Shown: positions 7,882 to 15,631, counted from the first letter of the stretch. The stretch: DNA of 33,573 nucleotides from an uncultured Prevotellaceae bacterium (GCA_902778535.1 CACYYG010000029.1:1-33573), one strand, 5' to 3'. Notes: generated by a model not told the origin, from the letters alone. Program-made: numbers and translations.

Positions 7882-8775
7882 ATGAACAACACGAACAAGG
7901 CCAAGGCATGGTCGGAGGCAAAAGACTACGTGATGATTACCATCGCCATGCTCTCCTACTGCATCGGATGGGCCATCTTCCTACTGCCCAACAACATCAC
8001 CACAGGCGGTGTGGCTGGCGTCACGAGCATCTTGTACTGGGCCACAGGCATTCCCGTACAGTTCTCCTACTTCGTCATCAACGCCGTACTGCTACTCTTC
8101 GCCCTGCGCATCCTGGGATGGAAATTCTGCGTGAAGACCGTCTTCGCCGTCGTGGTGCTGACCGTGGCTGTCGGCATTGTGACAGAGAATTACCAGTCGC
8201 ACCTGCTGGCCGACCAGCCGTTCATGGCTGCCATCATCGGCTCCGTGTTCTGCGGATGCGGCGTCGGCCTCGGCTTGTCGAACAACGGCTCGACGGGAGG
8301 CACCGACATCATTGCCGCCATCGTCAACAAATACCGCGACATCTCTTTGGGGCGCGTCATTCTCATCTGCGACGTCATCATCATCTCCAGCTCCTACTTC
8401 GTGCTGAAAGACTGGGAGAAGGTCATCTACGGCTACGTCGTGCTCTACGTTACCGCTTTCTGCATCGACCAGGTGGTGAACTCGATGCGCCGCTCCGTGC
8501 AGTTCTTCATCATCAGCGACAAGTATCAGGAGATTGGCCAGCGCATCAACAAGGAGCCACATCGCGGCTGCACCATCATCGATGCCCACGGTTTCTATTC
8601 CGGCAAAGAGGTGAAGATGCTGTTTGTGCTGGCCAAGCGCCGCCAGAGCGATGTCATCTTCCGCATCATCAACGAGATAGACCCCTCGGCCTTCGTCTCT
8701 CAGAGCGCCGTCATCGGCGTCTACGGCGAGGGCTTCGACCGCTTCAAGGTGCGGCGGCAGAAGTCGAAGGAATAA
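7882..8775 (+). CDS. YitT family membrane protein (DUF161/DUF2179)
   Basis: A 297-residue inner-membrane protein with five or six hydrophobic helices in residues 18-205 and the family motif NNGSTGGTDIIA in the middle. A soluble DUF2179 domain follows at about 215-290 (RGCTIIDAHGFYSGKEVKML). YitT proteins are widespread in Bacteroidetes and Firmicutes; their transport role is not established. It is the last gene of the plus-strand run beginning with the M6 protease. Its stop codon abuts the stop codon of the convergent metallophosphatase gene with no base between, so the two 3' transcripts must overlap. Confidence 0.88.
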   Translation: MNNTNKAKAWSEAKDYVMITIAMLSYCIGWAIFLLPNNITTGGVAGVTSILYWATGIPVQFSYFVINAVLLLFALRILGWKFCVKTVFAVVVLTVAVGIVTENYQSHLLADQPFMAAIIGSVFCGCGVGLGLSNNGSTGGTDIIAAIVNKYRDISLGRVILICDVIIISSSYFVLKDWEKVIYGYVVLYVTAFCIDQVVNSMRRSVQFFIISDKYQEIGQRINKEPHRGCTIIDAHGFYSGKEVKMLFVLAKRRQSDVIFRIINEIDPSAFVSQSAVIGVYGEGFDRFKVRRQKSKE

Positions 8776-9615
8776 TCACTTTTTATTGAACGTCAGCTGC
8801 AGCTTGCCGATGAAGGCACCGTGCTTGCCGTTCTGGTCGACAGGCACAGCGCGGCCGCTCTTGTCGCTGACGTACTCCAGATTCTCCATGTAGGTGTGGC
8901 TGTGGCCGCCCAGCACGAGGTCGATGCCTTGCGTGCCCTCAATGACACGCTCGTCGGACATGTCGCCCTTCGCCCAGCCTAAGTGGCTCAGACAGATGAC
9001 GTAGTCGCACTTCTTCTTGTTCTTCAGCAGATTCACCATCTCCTGTGCCTTCGCAATGGGGTCAAGGTAGAGCAGCGGGCCGTAGTTCTTGGTGAACACC
9101 AGGCCGTCGAGCTTCGGACAAAGGCCGAAGACGCCTATTTTGATGCCCTTCCTCTTTATAATAATGTAAGGCTTGACGATGTCCTTCAGCTCGGTGTCGG
9201 CGAAGTCATAGTTGGAGCAGACGATGGGGAATTCGCACATCTTGAAGATGCGGATCATGTTGTCCAATCCGAAGTCAAACTCGTGGTTGCCGATGGTGAC
9301 CGCGTCGTAGCGCATCTTGTTCATCAGCCCTACCTCAACATCGCCCTCAAACATGGAGTAATAGGCCGAGCCCTGCGAGAAGTCGCCGCTGTCGAAGAGC
9401 AGCAGGTCGGGATCTTGCCGGCGCTCCTGCTCCACCAGCGTCATACGGCGCAGGAAGCCGCCGCGGTCGGCCAGCATCGTGTCGGCCAGATTCTTGTTCA
9501 GGGGCATCACGGTGGAGTGCGTGTCGTTGGTGTGCAGAATGGTTAGCGATTTCTGTTTCTGTGCGCCGATGCTCAGCGTGAGCAGCAGTGCTATGGCAGT
9601 GATAATATGTTTCAT
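8776..9615 (-). CDS. 5'-nucleotidase/UshA-type metallophosphatase, catalytic domain only
   Basis: A 279-residue exported metallophosphoesterase. A signal peptide covers about residues 1-18. The two-metal site shows as HTNDTH (28-33), FDSGDF (D75, D78), GNHEFD (N110, H111), CLSHLGW and GGHSHT. This is the N-terminal half of a UshA/CpdB-like enzyme, which hydrolyses nucleotides or related phosphate esters in the periplasm. The substrate-binding C-terminal half is encoded separately just upstream (9643-10410). The two genes are 27 bp apart and probably one operon, so the products likely act as a pair. The exact substrate is not known. Confidence 0.9.
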   Translation of the reverse strand: MKHIITAIALLLTLSIGAQKQKSLTILHTNDTHSTVMPLNKNLADTMLADRGGFLRRMTLVEQERRQDPDLLLFDSGDFSQGSAYYSMFEGDVEVGLMNKMRYDAVTIGNHEFDFGLDNMIRIFKMCEFPIVCSNYDFADTELKDIVKPYIIIKRKGIKIGVFGLCPKLDGLVFTKNYGPLLYLDPIAKAQEMVNLLKNKKKCDYVICLSHLGWAKGDMSDERVIEGTQGIDLVLGGHSHTYMENLEYVSDKSGRAVPVDQNGKHGAFIGKLQLTFNKK

Positions 9616-9642
9616 GGTCTCTCTTGTTGATGATGTTGATGA

Positions 9643-10410
9643 CTATTGCTGAATGGTGATTCTTCCTTCCACCTTGGCGTCCACTTCCTTGCCTTCAGCG
9701 TGCATGGCCTTGAAGTAGTTCATAATGAGGAAGCGCGAGTTATCCTTGTCCTCCTGAGGCGACACGGTGTTAGTGCCGTCCTTGAAGGCGCTCATGCCGT
9801 CGTTGCCCTGCACGATGTAATCGAGGGTGACAACCCTGTACTCGCGTTGCGGGTCGATATCCTCACCGTTCAGACAGGCCGAGAGCAGCTTGCCGTCCTG
9901 CGTGATGACCAGCTCCACGCCGTGACTCACACATTCTCCACCGCGCTTGGCCATCTGGCCGAAGAGCTCCAGCACCTTTGCGCCGGTCAGCGTGGTGAAG
10001 GCAATCTTGTTCTCAAATGGCGCAATGTCGTTGATGTCGCCATAGGTGACGACGCCCTTCGACAGCGCGGCGCGGATGCCGCCGATGTTGTAGACGCCAA
10101 AGTCAACCTTCTCGTTGTAATCCTTGGCCGCCCAAACCATCACGTCGGCCAGCATGTTGCCAATCTCGCACTCAGGACGGTACTTGTCCATGTCGCGGGC
10201 AGCGATGCCCATCACGGGGCTCATCACCTCGTCCACCTTCGCCTTGTATGGCGCCAGAAAGGCCGTTCCCTGCACGCTGGGCTCATTGTCGAAGCGATTG
10301 TTGACCAAGATTCTCGAGCGCTCCACGCCTGCTATCTGATAGTGCGTAGTGCATCCCACGGCCATCGCTGCGACGGCTCCAAGGGCAAAAAGTCGGAAGG
10401 TTGTTTTCAT
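9643..10410 (-). CDS. 5'-nucleotidase C-terminal domain lipoprotein
   Basis: A 255-residue protein with a lipoprotein signal ending in the lipobox AVGC, so it is lipid-anchored outside the cytoplasm. The body matches the 5'-nucleotidase C-terminal domain: IGNMLADVMVWAAK, YNIGGIRAALSKG, ITYGDINDIAPFENK-like segments and DYIVQGNDGMSAF. This domain binds the nucleotide and normally follows the metallophosphatase domain in one chain; here that partner is the next gene. I chose ATG at 10410 because it gives a proper lipoprotein signal. The frame is open to 10530, but the extra residues overlap the promoter. Confidence 0.88.
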   Translation of the reverse strand: MKTTFRLFALGAVAAMAVGCTTHYQIAGVERSRILVNNRFDNEPSVQGTAFLAPYKAKVDEVMSPVMGIAARDMDKYRPECEIGNMLADVMVWAAKDYNEKVDFGVYNIGGIRAALSKGVVTYGDINDIAPFENKIAFTTLTGAKVLELFGQMAKRGGECVSHGVELVITQDGKLLSACLNGEDIDPQREYRVVTLDYIVQGNDGMSAFKDGTNTVSPQEDKDNSRFLIMNYFKAMHAEGKEVDAKVEGRITIQQ

Positions 10411-10431
10411 AGCGTTCTTGATTTTTCCCTG

Positions 10432-10439
10432 CAAAAATA
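10432..10439 (-). promoter_or_regulatory. -7 element for the 5'-nucleotidase gene pair
   Basis: The minus strand reads TATTTTTG followed by C, 21 bp before the chosen ATG at 10410. Its position inside the longer open frame supports the shorter start. Confidence 0.55.
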
Positions 10440-10547
10440 CACAATAATCCTGATACACAAGAAGAAAGAACGCACCATTGTCGTTAAAAAAACTTAAGAA
10501 AAACATTAAAACCCAAATCCTCAAACTCATATCTCAAATAAAAGCAG

Positions 10548-10555
10548 TACCTTTG
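10548..10555 (+). promoter_or_regulatory. -7 element of the rplS promoter
   Basis: TACCTTTG followed by C matches TAnnTTTG, about 99 bp before the rplS ATG. The leader of roughly 90 nt is long for this window and contains CGCTTTTCGGCG near 10560. No known L19 autoregulatory element was recognised. Confidence 0.55.
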
Positions 10556-10654
10556 CAGCCGCTTTTCGGCGTAACCGATGGCGGGAAGATAGGAGAGTTG
10601 CCCGTTATGTTGCGCAGGAACGATACAGCAAAACTAAATAATTAAAAAACAACA

Positions 10655-11047
10655 ATGGATTTAATCAAAGTTGCTGAAGAAGCATTTGCAACCAGCAATC
10701 AGGCCAAGGCTGCCGAGGGCGGCAAGAAGTTTGAGGAGTTCGCACCTGGCGACACCATCACCGTTGGTTACAAAATTATCGAGGGTTCCAAGGAGCGCAT
10801 CCAGTATTATCGCGGCGTGGTCATCAAGATTTGCGGCCACGGCGACAAGAAGCGCTTCACTGTCCGCAAGATGTCAGGTACCGTTGGCGTAGAGCGTATC
10901 TTCCCCATCGAGTCGCCCAACATCGACAGCATTGAGGTGAACAAGCACGGCAAGGTGCGTCGCGCCAAGCTGTACTACCTGCGCAAGCTCACGGGCAAGG
11001 CTGCCCGCATCAAGGAGAAGCGCGTAGCTGTGAAGAAGGAAGCATAA
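10655..11047 (+). CDS. rplS: 50S ribosomal protein L19
   Basis: A 130-residue L19. Family landmarks include [44 protein letters not shown] and a basic C-terminus ([19 protein letters not shown]). L19 sits at the 30S-50S interface and helps shape the aminoacyl-tRNA site. It is a few residues longer than the common 115-residue form, through N- and C-terminal extensions usual in Bacteroidetes. It is a single-gene transcript with its own promoter and a strong terminator just downstream. Confidence 0.98.
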   Translation: MDLIKVAEEAFATSNQAKAAEGGKKFEEFAPGDTITVGYKIIEGSKERIQYYRGVVIKICGHGDKKRFTVRKMSGTVGVERIFPIESPNIDSIEVNKHGKVRRAKLYYLRKLTGKAARIKEKRVAVKKEA

Positions 11048-11075
11048 ATCTTTATGTAGAAGTACCCCACGAGAA

Positions 11076-11110
11076 AAAAGCTGTGTCAACCATTGGCACA
11101 GCTTTTCTTT
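11076..11110 (+). terminator. Rho-independent terminator of rplS
   Basis: A perfect 10-bp stem (AAAAGCTGTG at 11076-11085 with CACAGCTTTT at 11097-11106) and an 11-nt loop, followed by a T-rich tail. Confidence 0.85.
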
Positions 11111-11138
11111 TTGGGTATATACAGTTAGTACAGAAAAA

Positions 11139-11197
11139 TACACACCGTGTGTACGAAACGTACATACCGCGTGTATTTTTAGTACACACCGTGTGTA
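11139..11197. repeat. Cluster A of the TACACA-CCG-TGTGTA interrupted palindrome
   Basis: Three 15-bp units start at 11139, 11161 and 11183, exactly 22 bp apart, with 7-nt spacers cgaaacg and tttttag. The outer two are perfect TACACACCGTGTGTA; the middle is TACATACCGCGTGTA. A degraded fourth unit may lie at 11116-11130. The geometry is the same as in the GAAACA family, although the sequence is unrelated. A second cluster lies at 28397-28455. Confidence 0.9.
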
Positions 11198-11238
11198 CGA
11201 AATTAAAAACTCATCCTGGCAAATCCATAGCTTATCCG

Positions 11239-11284
11239 TCAGGGGTGCACGGACGTGCCGATGCCCTCGACTGGCATCACCTTC
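11239..11284 (-). pseudogene. Duplicated fragment of the 3' end of pyrH
   Basis: Forty of 46 bases match the last 46 bases of the intact pyrH gene at 14090-14135, including the stop codon. Translated on the minus strand it reads KVMPVEGIGTSVHP-stop against KVMQGEDIGTLVHP-stop in pyrH. The rest of pyrH is absent, so this is a small decayed duplication scar. Confidence 0.75.
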
Positions 11285-11287
11285 TGA

Positions 11288-11484
11288 ACCATCTATACCG
11301 ACGACGACCGTATGCCCGTCTACGGCCTCTACGACGACAAGTTTCAGAAGCAGGTGCAGGAAACCGTCAAGCTGCTGAACGATGCCAAGGGACTCATCGT
11401 GTCCTCCATACCCAGAGCGATGCCCCAAATAACATTCTTTAACGCCCACCCGTGTAATATTTTCGCGGATGGGCTGTCTATATA
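11288..11484 (+). pseudogene. Unidentified gene fragment without a start
   Basis: Directly after the pyrH scar a plus-strand frame reads IYTDDDRMPVYGLYDDKF and continues QKQVQETVKLLNDAKGL. It has the GC-rich third positions of real genes here. It follows an in-frame TGA (11285-11287), has no start codon with a ribosome site, and fades into unrelated sequence near 11405 before a TAG at 11482. It looks like an internal piece of a lost gene. I do not recognise the family. Confidence 0.4.
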
Positions 11485-11490
11485 GATAGA

Positions 11491-12027
11491 ATGAGCAAGA
11501 ACAACGACACGGAAGAACAGCAGCGCATCAGGCGGATACTCGACGGCAGGAGCGACGAGTACGGCTACTTCGTCAGGACCTACTCGGCGCAGGTGCTCGA
11601 CTTCGTCAGCCGCATGGTCAGCGACGCGGGCGATGCCGAAGAGCTGGCGCAGGATGCCTTTGTCCGTGCGTTCCGCGCCTTGAGGCAGTTCGACGGGCGC
11701 TCGTCGTGGCTCACGTGGGTGCTGCGCATCGCCTACCACACGGCGCTGAACCACCTGAAACGGCAGCGGCAGCAATGGTTGAGCATCGACGACTTGCCCC
11801 TGGCCGACACGCCCGACGACCTCAGCACCGACCGCGAGGAGCGCATACAACAGCTGGATGCCGCCATCGGCCGGCTGCCGGCCGACGAGCAGCTGCTGCT
11901 CCACCTCTACTACTACGACGACCGGCAGCTGCGCGACATCGCCTATATCATGGACGCAGAGCCCGGTCTGCTGGCCACAAGGCTCCACCGCATTCGCAAG
12001 AAACTGTTACTAATGTTGAAAGACTGA
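11491..12027 (+). CDS. ECF-type RNA polymerase sigma factor
   Basis: A 178-residue sigma-70 family protein with regions 2 and 4 only. Region 2 (about residues 20-92) includes GDAEELAQDAFVRAFRAL and WLTWVLRIAYHTALNHLK. Region 4 (about 120-173) includes LPADEQLLLHLYYYDDRQL followed by the DNA-reading helix-turn-helix. It differs clearly from the sigma factor at 588-1076 and is not a recent copy. It is followed by a membrane protein (probable anti-sigma) and a secreted protein, a typical ECF operon layout. The signal and regulon are unknown. Confidence 0.9.
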   Translation: MSKNNDTEEQQRIRRILDGRSDEYGYFVRTYSAQVLDFVSRMVSDAGDAEELAQDAFVRAFRALRQFDGRSSWLTWVLRIAYHTALNHLKRQRQQWLSIDDLPLADTPDDLSTDREERIQQLDAAIGRLPADEQLLLHLYYYDDRQLRDIAYIMDAEPGLLATRLHRIRKKLLLMLKD

Positions 12028-12056
12028 AGAATTGAAGAATTGAAGAATTGAATGAT
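12025..12056 (+). repeat. 8-bp tandem repeat bridging sigma stop and anti-sigma start
   Basis: Three exact TGAAGAAT units (12025-12048) and a fourth variant TGAATGAT (12049-12056). The first unit supplies the TGA stop of the sigma gene and the fourth contains the ATG at 12052 of the next gene. Gain or loss of units would change the gap without altering either protein. Confidence 0.75.
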
Positions 12057-12654
12057 TGAAACAATGAACGAACAGAACGACAAGGATTTACGCGAAGCGC
12101 TGCGCCGACGGGAAACCCGACGGCAGAAGCCCCAGCCGTCGGCTGATTTCTGCGACAGCGTGATGCAGCGCATCGGTCAGCAGAACCAGCAGCCCAAGCG
12201 CCGCCGCCTGTGGCTCTACCCTGCCATCGGTGCCGCTGCCGCCATTGCTATACTACTATTTTATATAGGTGTAAAACCTAACGGCCAACTGCCCGACACG
12301 CCAAGCCTCGTGGTGCAGGCAGACACCGTGAAGACTGTGCCGCAGACAAACGTAGAAACGGAAGACTCGGTGAAAGTGGTGAAAGAAATCCTGCAGACGG
12401 CTCGCCCGCCCAAGCGCTATATGGCAAAACGGGAAAAGCAGGCGGAACCCGTCGTGGAGCCTGAAGTCATCGACGCGGCAGACCTTGCAGTACAAGCCAT
12501 CGCCGAGGAAGAGCAGCGCATGGCCATGCAGATAATGCAGCAGATGAACGGCAGCCTGCAAGACGACTACCAGCAAATGACAAAGGAAATCAGAGAACGG
12601 GGCAACCGCATGACCCAACAAGCGGAAATGGCCATCAATGACGATTTATACTAA
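12052..12654 (+). CDS. Probable anti-sigma factor, single-pass membrane protein
   Basis: A 200-residue protein starting 24 bp after the sigma stop. It has an Arg-rich cytoplasmic N-terminus (REALRRRETRRQKPQP), a short segment SADFCDSVMQRI, and one transmembrane helix at about residues 55-75 (YPAIGAAAAIAILLFYI). The rest is a charged, Gln/Glu-rich periplasmic region likely to form helices (QRMAMQIMQQMN). The order sigma, membrane protein, exported protein suggests it holds the sigma factor inactive until an envelope signal arrives. No zinc motif is seen. A start at 12064 (MNEQND) is also possible. Function is inferred from context and topology. Confidence 0.6.
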   Translation: MIETMNEQNDKDLREALRRRETRRQKPQPSADFCDSVMQRIGQQNQQPKRRRLWLYPAIGAAAAIAILLFYIGVKPNGQLPDTPSLVVQADTVKTVPQTNVETEDSVKVVKEILQTARPPKRYMAKREKQAEPVVEPEVIDAADLAVQAIAEEEQRMAMQIMQQMNGSLQDDYQQMTKEIRERGNRMTQQAEMAINDDLY

Positions 12655-12682
12655 CCATCAGCAACCAAAAGACAAGCAAGAC

Positions 12683-13924
12683 ATGAAAAGAACAGTATTT
12701 GCACTTTGTGCCACCGTCATCGCCCTCAGCGCCACGGCTCAGGGAACGATACAGCAGCGTCTGCAAGGCCATCCGAAGATTGACAGTCTCGTGAGCGAAA
12801 TGGAGGCGTTGGGAAGAAGCGTTCGCCTTTCCTATTATTACGACGGTAGGCTCCATAAGACCATTATGATAGGCAGCGGCTTGATGAAAGACTACCAGCC
12901 TACGCCTACGACAGGTGACCCTAAACGGGACTCGATAGCGCACAAGCAGGACAGCGTGCGCCAGATGGAGACTCTGCGGTTGAAACGGGCGTATGACACC
13001 ATGCGCCGCACCTGCCAGCAGCTCACCGACGAGGCCAAGGAGAGCTATAGCTGGGAGTACCACCGTAACGGTGTGGACAGCGTCCGCTGTACCATCGCCT
13101 TGGGTGAATACGTGAACGGCGACACCATGCAGACCTATCGGCATAACAGGGATGTGTTTTACTATAACGCCCCCGAAATCATCACCTTCGGCTATGACCC
13201 TTGGCCGGGAAGTGACGTGAGTCCATGGCGACTAAAGGGATACGCCACGTTCAGATATGAGTACACCCCTGACAGCGTGAGCAAAATGCCGAAAGAGCGC
13301 GCTCCGTTTGACAAGGAAGCATACAAGCGGCTGCTTCAGCCCATCCTGAAACAAAAAGGCATCACCACCCGCCAGTTCTACGTCTATCACGACAGCACCT
13401 ATACCTTTGAGCAGAAGGATTGGGACAACGAGGAGTTTGTCATTCGCTCGAACACGATTTCGCCACGCCAGCCGAAAAGCGAGACGTGGGGAACCGTCTA
13501 CACGCTGGGCTCCAGCGCACAGGCCGACACGGTGCTGAGTCAGATCAAGCAGGCCACATGGGCTTTCCTGAACGAGCATCCCGACATGGATTTCTCCTTC
13601 AATCCCACTTCCGAATACCATTCAAGGGCATTGGAAGACATGTTCCATACCTTCGACTCCAAGAGAGTGCCTTCTTCTTTCTACATCTATGTTCACCGTA
13701 GCCCGATACCCGGCAGCACGACAGACTCCGAACATCATATCGTCATCCTCGAAAGCAAGGGCGACATGATGGTGCCCATGGAATGGCAAATTCTGAAGAG
13801 CTGGAAGAACGGCAAAGTGGAATACGACAAGAAAGCTGCCAAGAGCCTGACGCCCAAGCAGGCCCGGGACAACACCTCCGCCTCACGCTCCGTCATAACA
13901 CATGGGTACGAGCCGATAGATTGA
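12683..13924 (+). CDS. Secreted protein of unknown function in sigma operon
   Basis: A 413-residue exported protein. Residues 1-20 form a clear signal peptide ending ATAQ, which fixes the start at 12683; an in-frame ATG at 12638 would add 15 polar residues. The mature part is polar, rich in Lys, Asp and Ser, with many aromatic residues and no further membrane segment. Segments such as YYDGRLHKTIMIG and FYIYVHRSPIPGS look like beta strands, but I recognise no domain. It follows the probable anti-sigma gene by 28 bp and is likely regulated with it, perhaps as target or sensor of that system. Confidence 0.65.
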   Translation: MKRTVFALCATVIALSATAQGTIQQRLQGHPKIDSLVSEMEALGRSVRLSYYYDGRLHKTIMIGSGLMKDYQPTPTTGDPKRDSIAHKQDSVRQMETLRLKRAYDTMRRTCQQLTDEAKESYSWEYHRNGVDSVRCTIALGEYVNGDTMQTYRHNRDVFYYNAPEIITFGYDPWPGSDVSPWRLKGYATFRYEYTPDSVSKMPKERAPFDKEAYKRLLQPILKQKGITTRQFYVYHDSTYTFEQKDWDNEEFVIRSNTISPRQPKSETWGTVYTLGSSAQADTVLSQIKQATWAFLNEHPDMDFSFNPTSEYHSRALEDMFHTFDSKRVPSSFYIYVHRSPIPGSTTDSEHHIVILESKGDMMVPMEWQILKSWKNGKVEYDKKAAKSLTPKQARDNTSASRSVITHGYEPID

Positions 13925-14089
13925 AGTAGGACGCAATATGATGTACCCTGTTTCTTGGCCTGCCTACGCGCTAATTATATGGCCCACCCATGTCGCCCAC
14001 TCCATCTGTAGCACTCACTTCCTGTCTTGTGACAATTAGGACAATTGGACAGCCGCTTTCTGCACGCTCACCTCTCTTCTCTACAGGAA

Positions 14090-14800
14090 TCAGGGGTGCA
14101 CGAGCGTGCCGATGTCCTCGCCCTGCATCACCTTCATCAGGTTGCCTACGACATCCATGTTGAAGACGTAGATGGGCAGGTTGTTGTCCTGGCACATGCA
14201 GATGGCCGAGAGATCCATCACCTTCAGGTTGCGGCTCAGCACCTCCTTGTAGGTGATGTCGCTGAACTTCGTAGCGGTGGGGTCTTTCTCGGGGTCGGCG
14301 GTGTAGACGCCGTCCACGCGCGTGCCCTTCAGCATCACGTCGGCCTCAATCTCCACGCCGCGCAGCGATGAGCCCGTGTCGGTGGTGAAATAGGGCGAGC
14401 CTGTGCCGGCAGAGAAGATGCACACTAAGCCCTGCTCCATAGCCTCGATGGCCTTCCACTTTGAGTAGAACTCGCCGATGGGCTCCATACGGATGGCCGT
14501 CAGCACCTTGTTCTTCACGCCGACGCTGTCGAGAGCCGACGAGAGGGCCAGCGAGTTGATGACCGTAGCGCACATGCCCATCTGGTCGCCCTTTACGCGG
14601 TCGAAGCCCTTCTGGCTGCCGCTGAGGCCGCGGAAGATGTTGCCGCCGCCGATGACGATGCCAATCTGCACACCCAAGTCGTGCACTTCCTTAATCTGGC
14701 GCGCATAGTCGCCCAAACGCTCAGGGTCGATGCCGTGACCCTGCTTGCCCATCAGGCTCTCGCCCGACAGCTTCAACAGAATTCTCTTAAATCTTGCCAT
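14090..14800 (-). CDS. pyrH: Uridylate kinase (UMP kinase)
   Basis: A 236-residue member of the bacterial amino-acid-kinase fold that phosphorylates UMP to UDP with ATP, essential for pyrimidine nucleotide supply. Landmarks: KLSGESLMG near the N-terminus (phosphate binding), GGGNIFRG, the UMP-binding FSAGTGSPYFTTDT and the C-terminal DGVYTADPEKDPTA. Length is normal. The start at 14800 is followed two bases upstream by a ten-unit heptamer repeat that occupies the whole leader. birA lies just upstream on the same strand, so the pair may share a transcript. The 166 bp downstream (13925-14089) show nothing. Confidence 0.97.
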   Translation of the reverse strand: MARFKRILLKLSGESLMGKQGHGIDPERLGDYARQIKEVHDLGVQIGIVIGGGNIFRGLSGSQKGFDRVKGDQMGMCATVINSLALSSALDSVGVKNKVLTAIRMEPIGEFYSKWKAIEAMEQGLVCIFSAGTGSPYFTTDTGSSLRGVEIEADVMLKGTRVDGVYTADPEKDPTATKFSDITYKEVLSRNLKVMDLSAICMCQDNNLPIYVFNMDVVGNLMKVMQGEDIGTLVHP

Positions 14801-14802
14801 TT

Positions 14803-14872
14803 GTTTATCGTTTATTGGTTATTGTTTATTGATTATTGGTTATTGGCTATTGTTTATTGGTTATTGGTTATT
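14803..14872 (-). repeat. Ten-unit heptamer tandem repeat in the pyrH leader
   Basis: Ten 7-bp units of the type GGTTATT/GTTTATT (plus-strand reading) run from 14803 to 14872. They begin two bases before the pyrH ATG and extend into the last codons of birA, whose stop lies at 14854-14856. A change in unit number would shift the frame of the final birA residues and alter the pyrH leader. Confidence 0.85.
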
Positions 14873-15591
14873 GTAAACTGTACTTCCTTAAAAGCGTAGC
14901 GGCGCTGGCGGCCGTTACGGTCGCGCAGCAGCAGATGGCCGTCGTCCTCTACGGTAACGAGCTCGGCCTCGAAATCGCCGTCAACGTCGCGGTAGTCATG
15001 AAAGCCGTGACGGCGGTAGAGCAGGGAGCGGTATTCCTCTGCATCGACGTCGAGCGTAAAACGCTCTGCCACATTGTGGAGAAGGGCTTCGCGGTCGTAT
15101 TCGCGGCCGGTAATCTGACGAAGTGAAACAGGATTGGGAGCGTCGCTGAGAAACTGCATCTGGTTGACATTCAGTCCGACGCCGATAATGCTGTCGCGCA
15201 CAAATCCGCCCGACAGGCGGTTCTCGATAAGGATGCCACACAGCTTACTGTCGCACCAATAGATGTCGTTAGGCCATTTGATGGTGAAAGAGGAGGGAGA
15301 AGAGAGGAGGGAGGAGGGAGAAGAAAGGAGGGAGGAGAGAGCCTTAACGATGGCGACGGAGATAGCCATTGAGATGCTGAACTGCGCGTTGGCTTTCAGT
15401 CCTTGCGGATGGATGAGCAGCGAGAACAACAGGTTCTTGCCGCGCTCACTCTCCCACGTGTTCGAGCCGCAGCCCCGTCCTGCCGTCTGATAGTCGGTCC
15501 ACAGCAGCTGGTCACGCTCCGTGTTGGCGTGCTCCCTCAGCCAGCGGTTGGTGGAGCCAGTCTCGTCAATATGGATGATGTCAAAATCCAT
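14854..15591 (-). CDS. birA: Biotin--[acetyl-CoA-carboxylase] ligase
   Basis: A 245-residue biotin protein ligase without the N-terminal DNA-binding domain of E. coli BirA, so it should be an enzyme only, attaching biotin to carboxylase carrier domains. Seen: ETGSTN (10-15), the biotinyl-AMP loop AGRGCGSNTW, KWPNDIYW (catalytic Lys), and LCGILIE followed by GVGLNVN. Between the helix ending VAIVKAL and KWPND there is an in-frame repeat, SSLLSSP twice then SS, encoded by purine-rich DNA at about 15290-15342. Ligases normally have only a short linker here. The C-terminus (ITNNQ) is encoded by the heptamer repeat and may vary. Confidence 0.93.
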   Translation of the reverse strand: MDFDIIHIDETGSTNRWLREHANTERDQLLWTDYQTAGRGCGSNTWESERGKNLLFSLLIHPQGLKANAQFSISMAISVAIVKALSSLLSSPSSLLSSPSSFTIKWPNDIYWCDSKLCGILIENRLSGGFVRDSIIGVGLNVNQMQFLSDAPNPVSLRQITGREYDREALLHNVAERFTLDVDAEEYRSLLYRRHGFHDYRDVDGDFEAELVTVEDDGHLLLRDRNGRQRRYAFKEVQFTITNNQ

Positions 15592-15623
15592 GCGATGCTT
15601 ATTGTTGCAAGCCTTATTGACGG

Positions 15624-15631
15624 CAAAGATA
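15624..15631 (-). promoter_or_regulatory. -7 element of the birA promoter
   Basis: The minus strand reads TATCTTTG followed by C, a TAnnTTTG match, 32 bp before the birA ATG. Confidence 0.55.

Noticed and set aside
7908-8789. 293-codon plus-strand frame over the YitT gene
   Set aside because: It is low-complexity, rich in His and Arg, and is the shifted frame of the YitT gene.
11442-11475. Hairpin GCCCACCCG/CGGATGGGC before the second sigma factor
   Set aside because: The stem has a mismatch and no T-run. It is too weak to call a terminator or attenuator.
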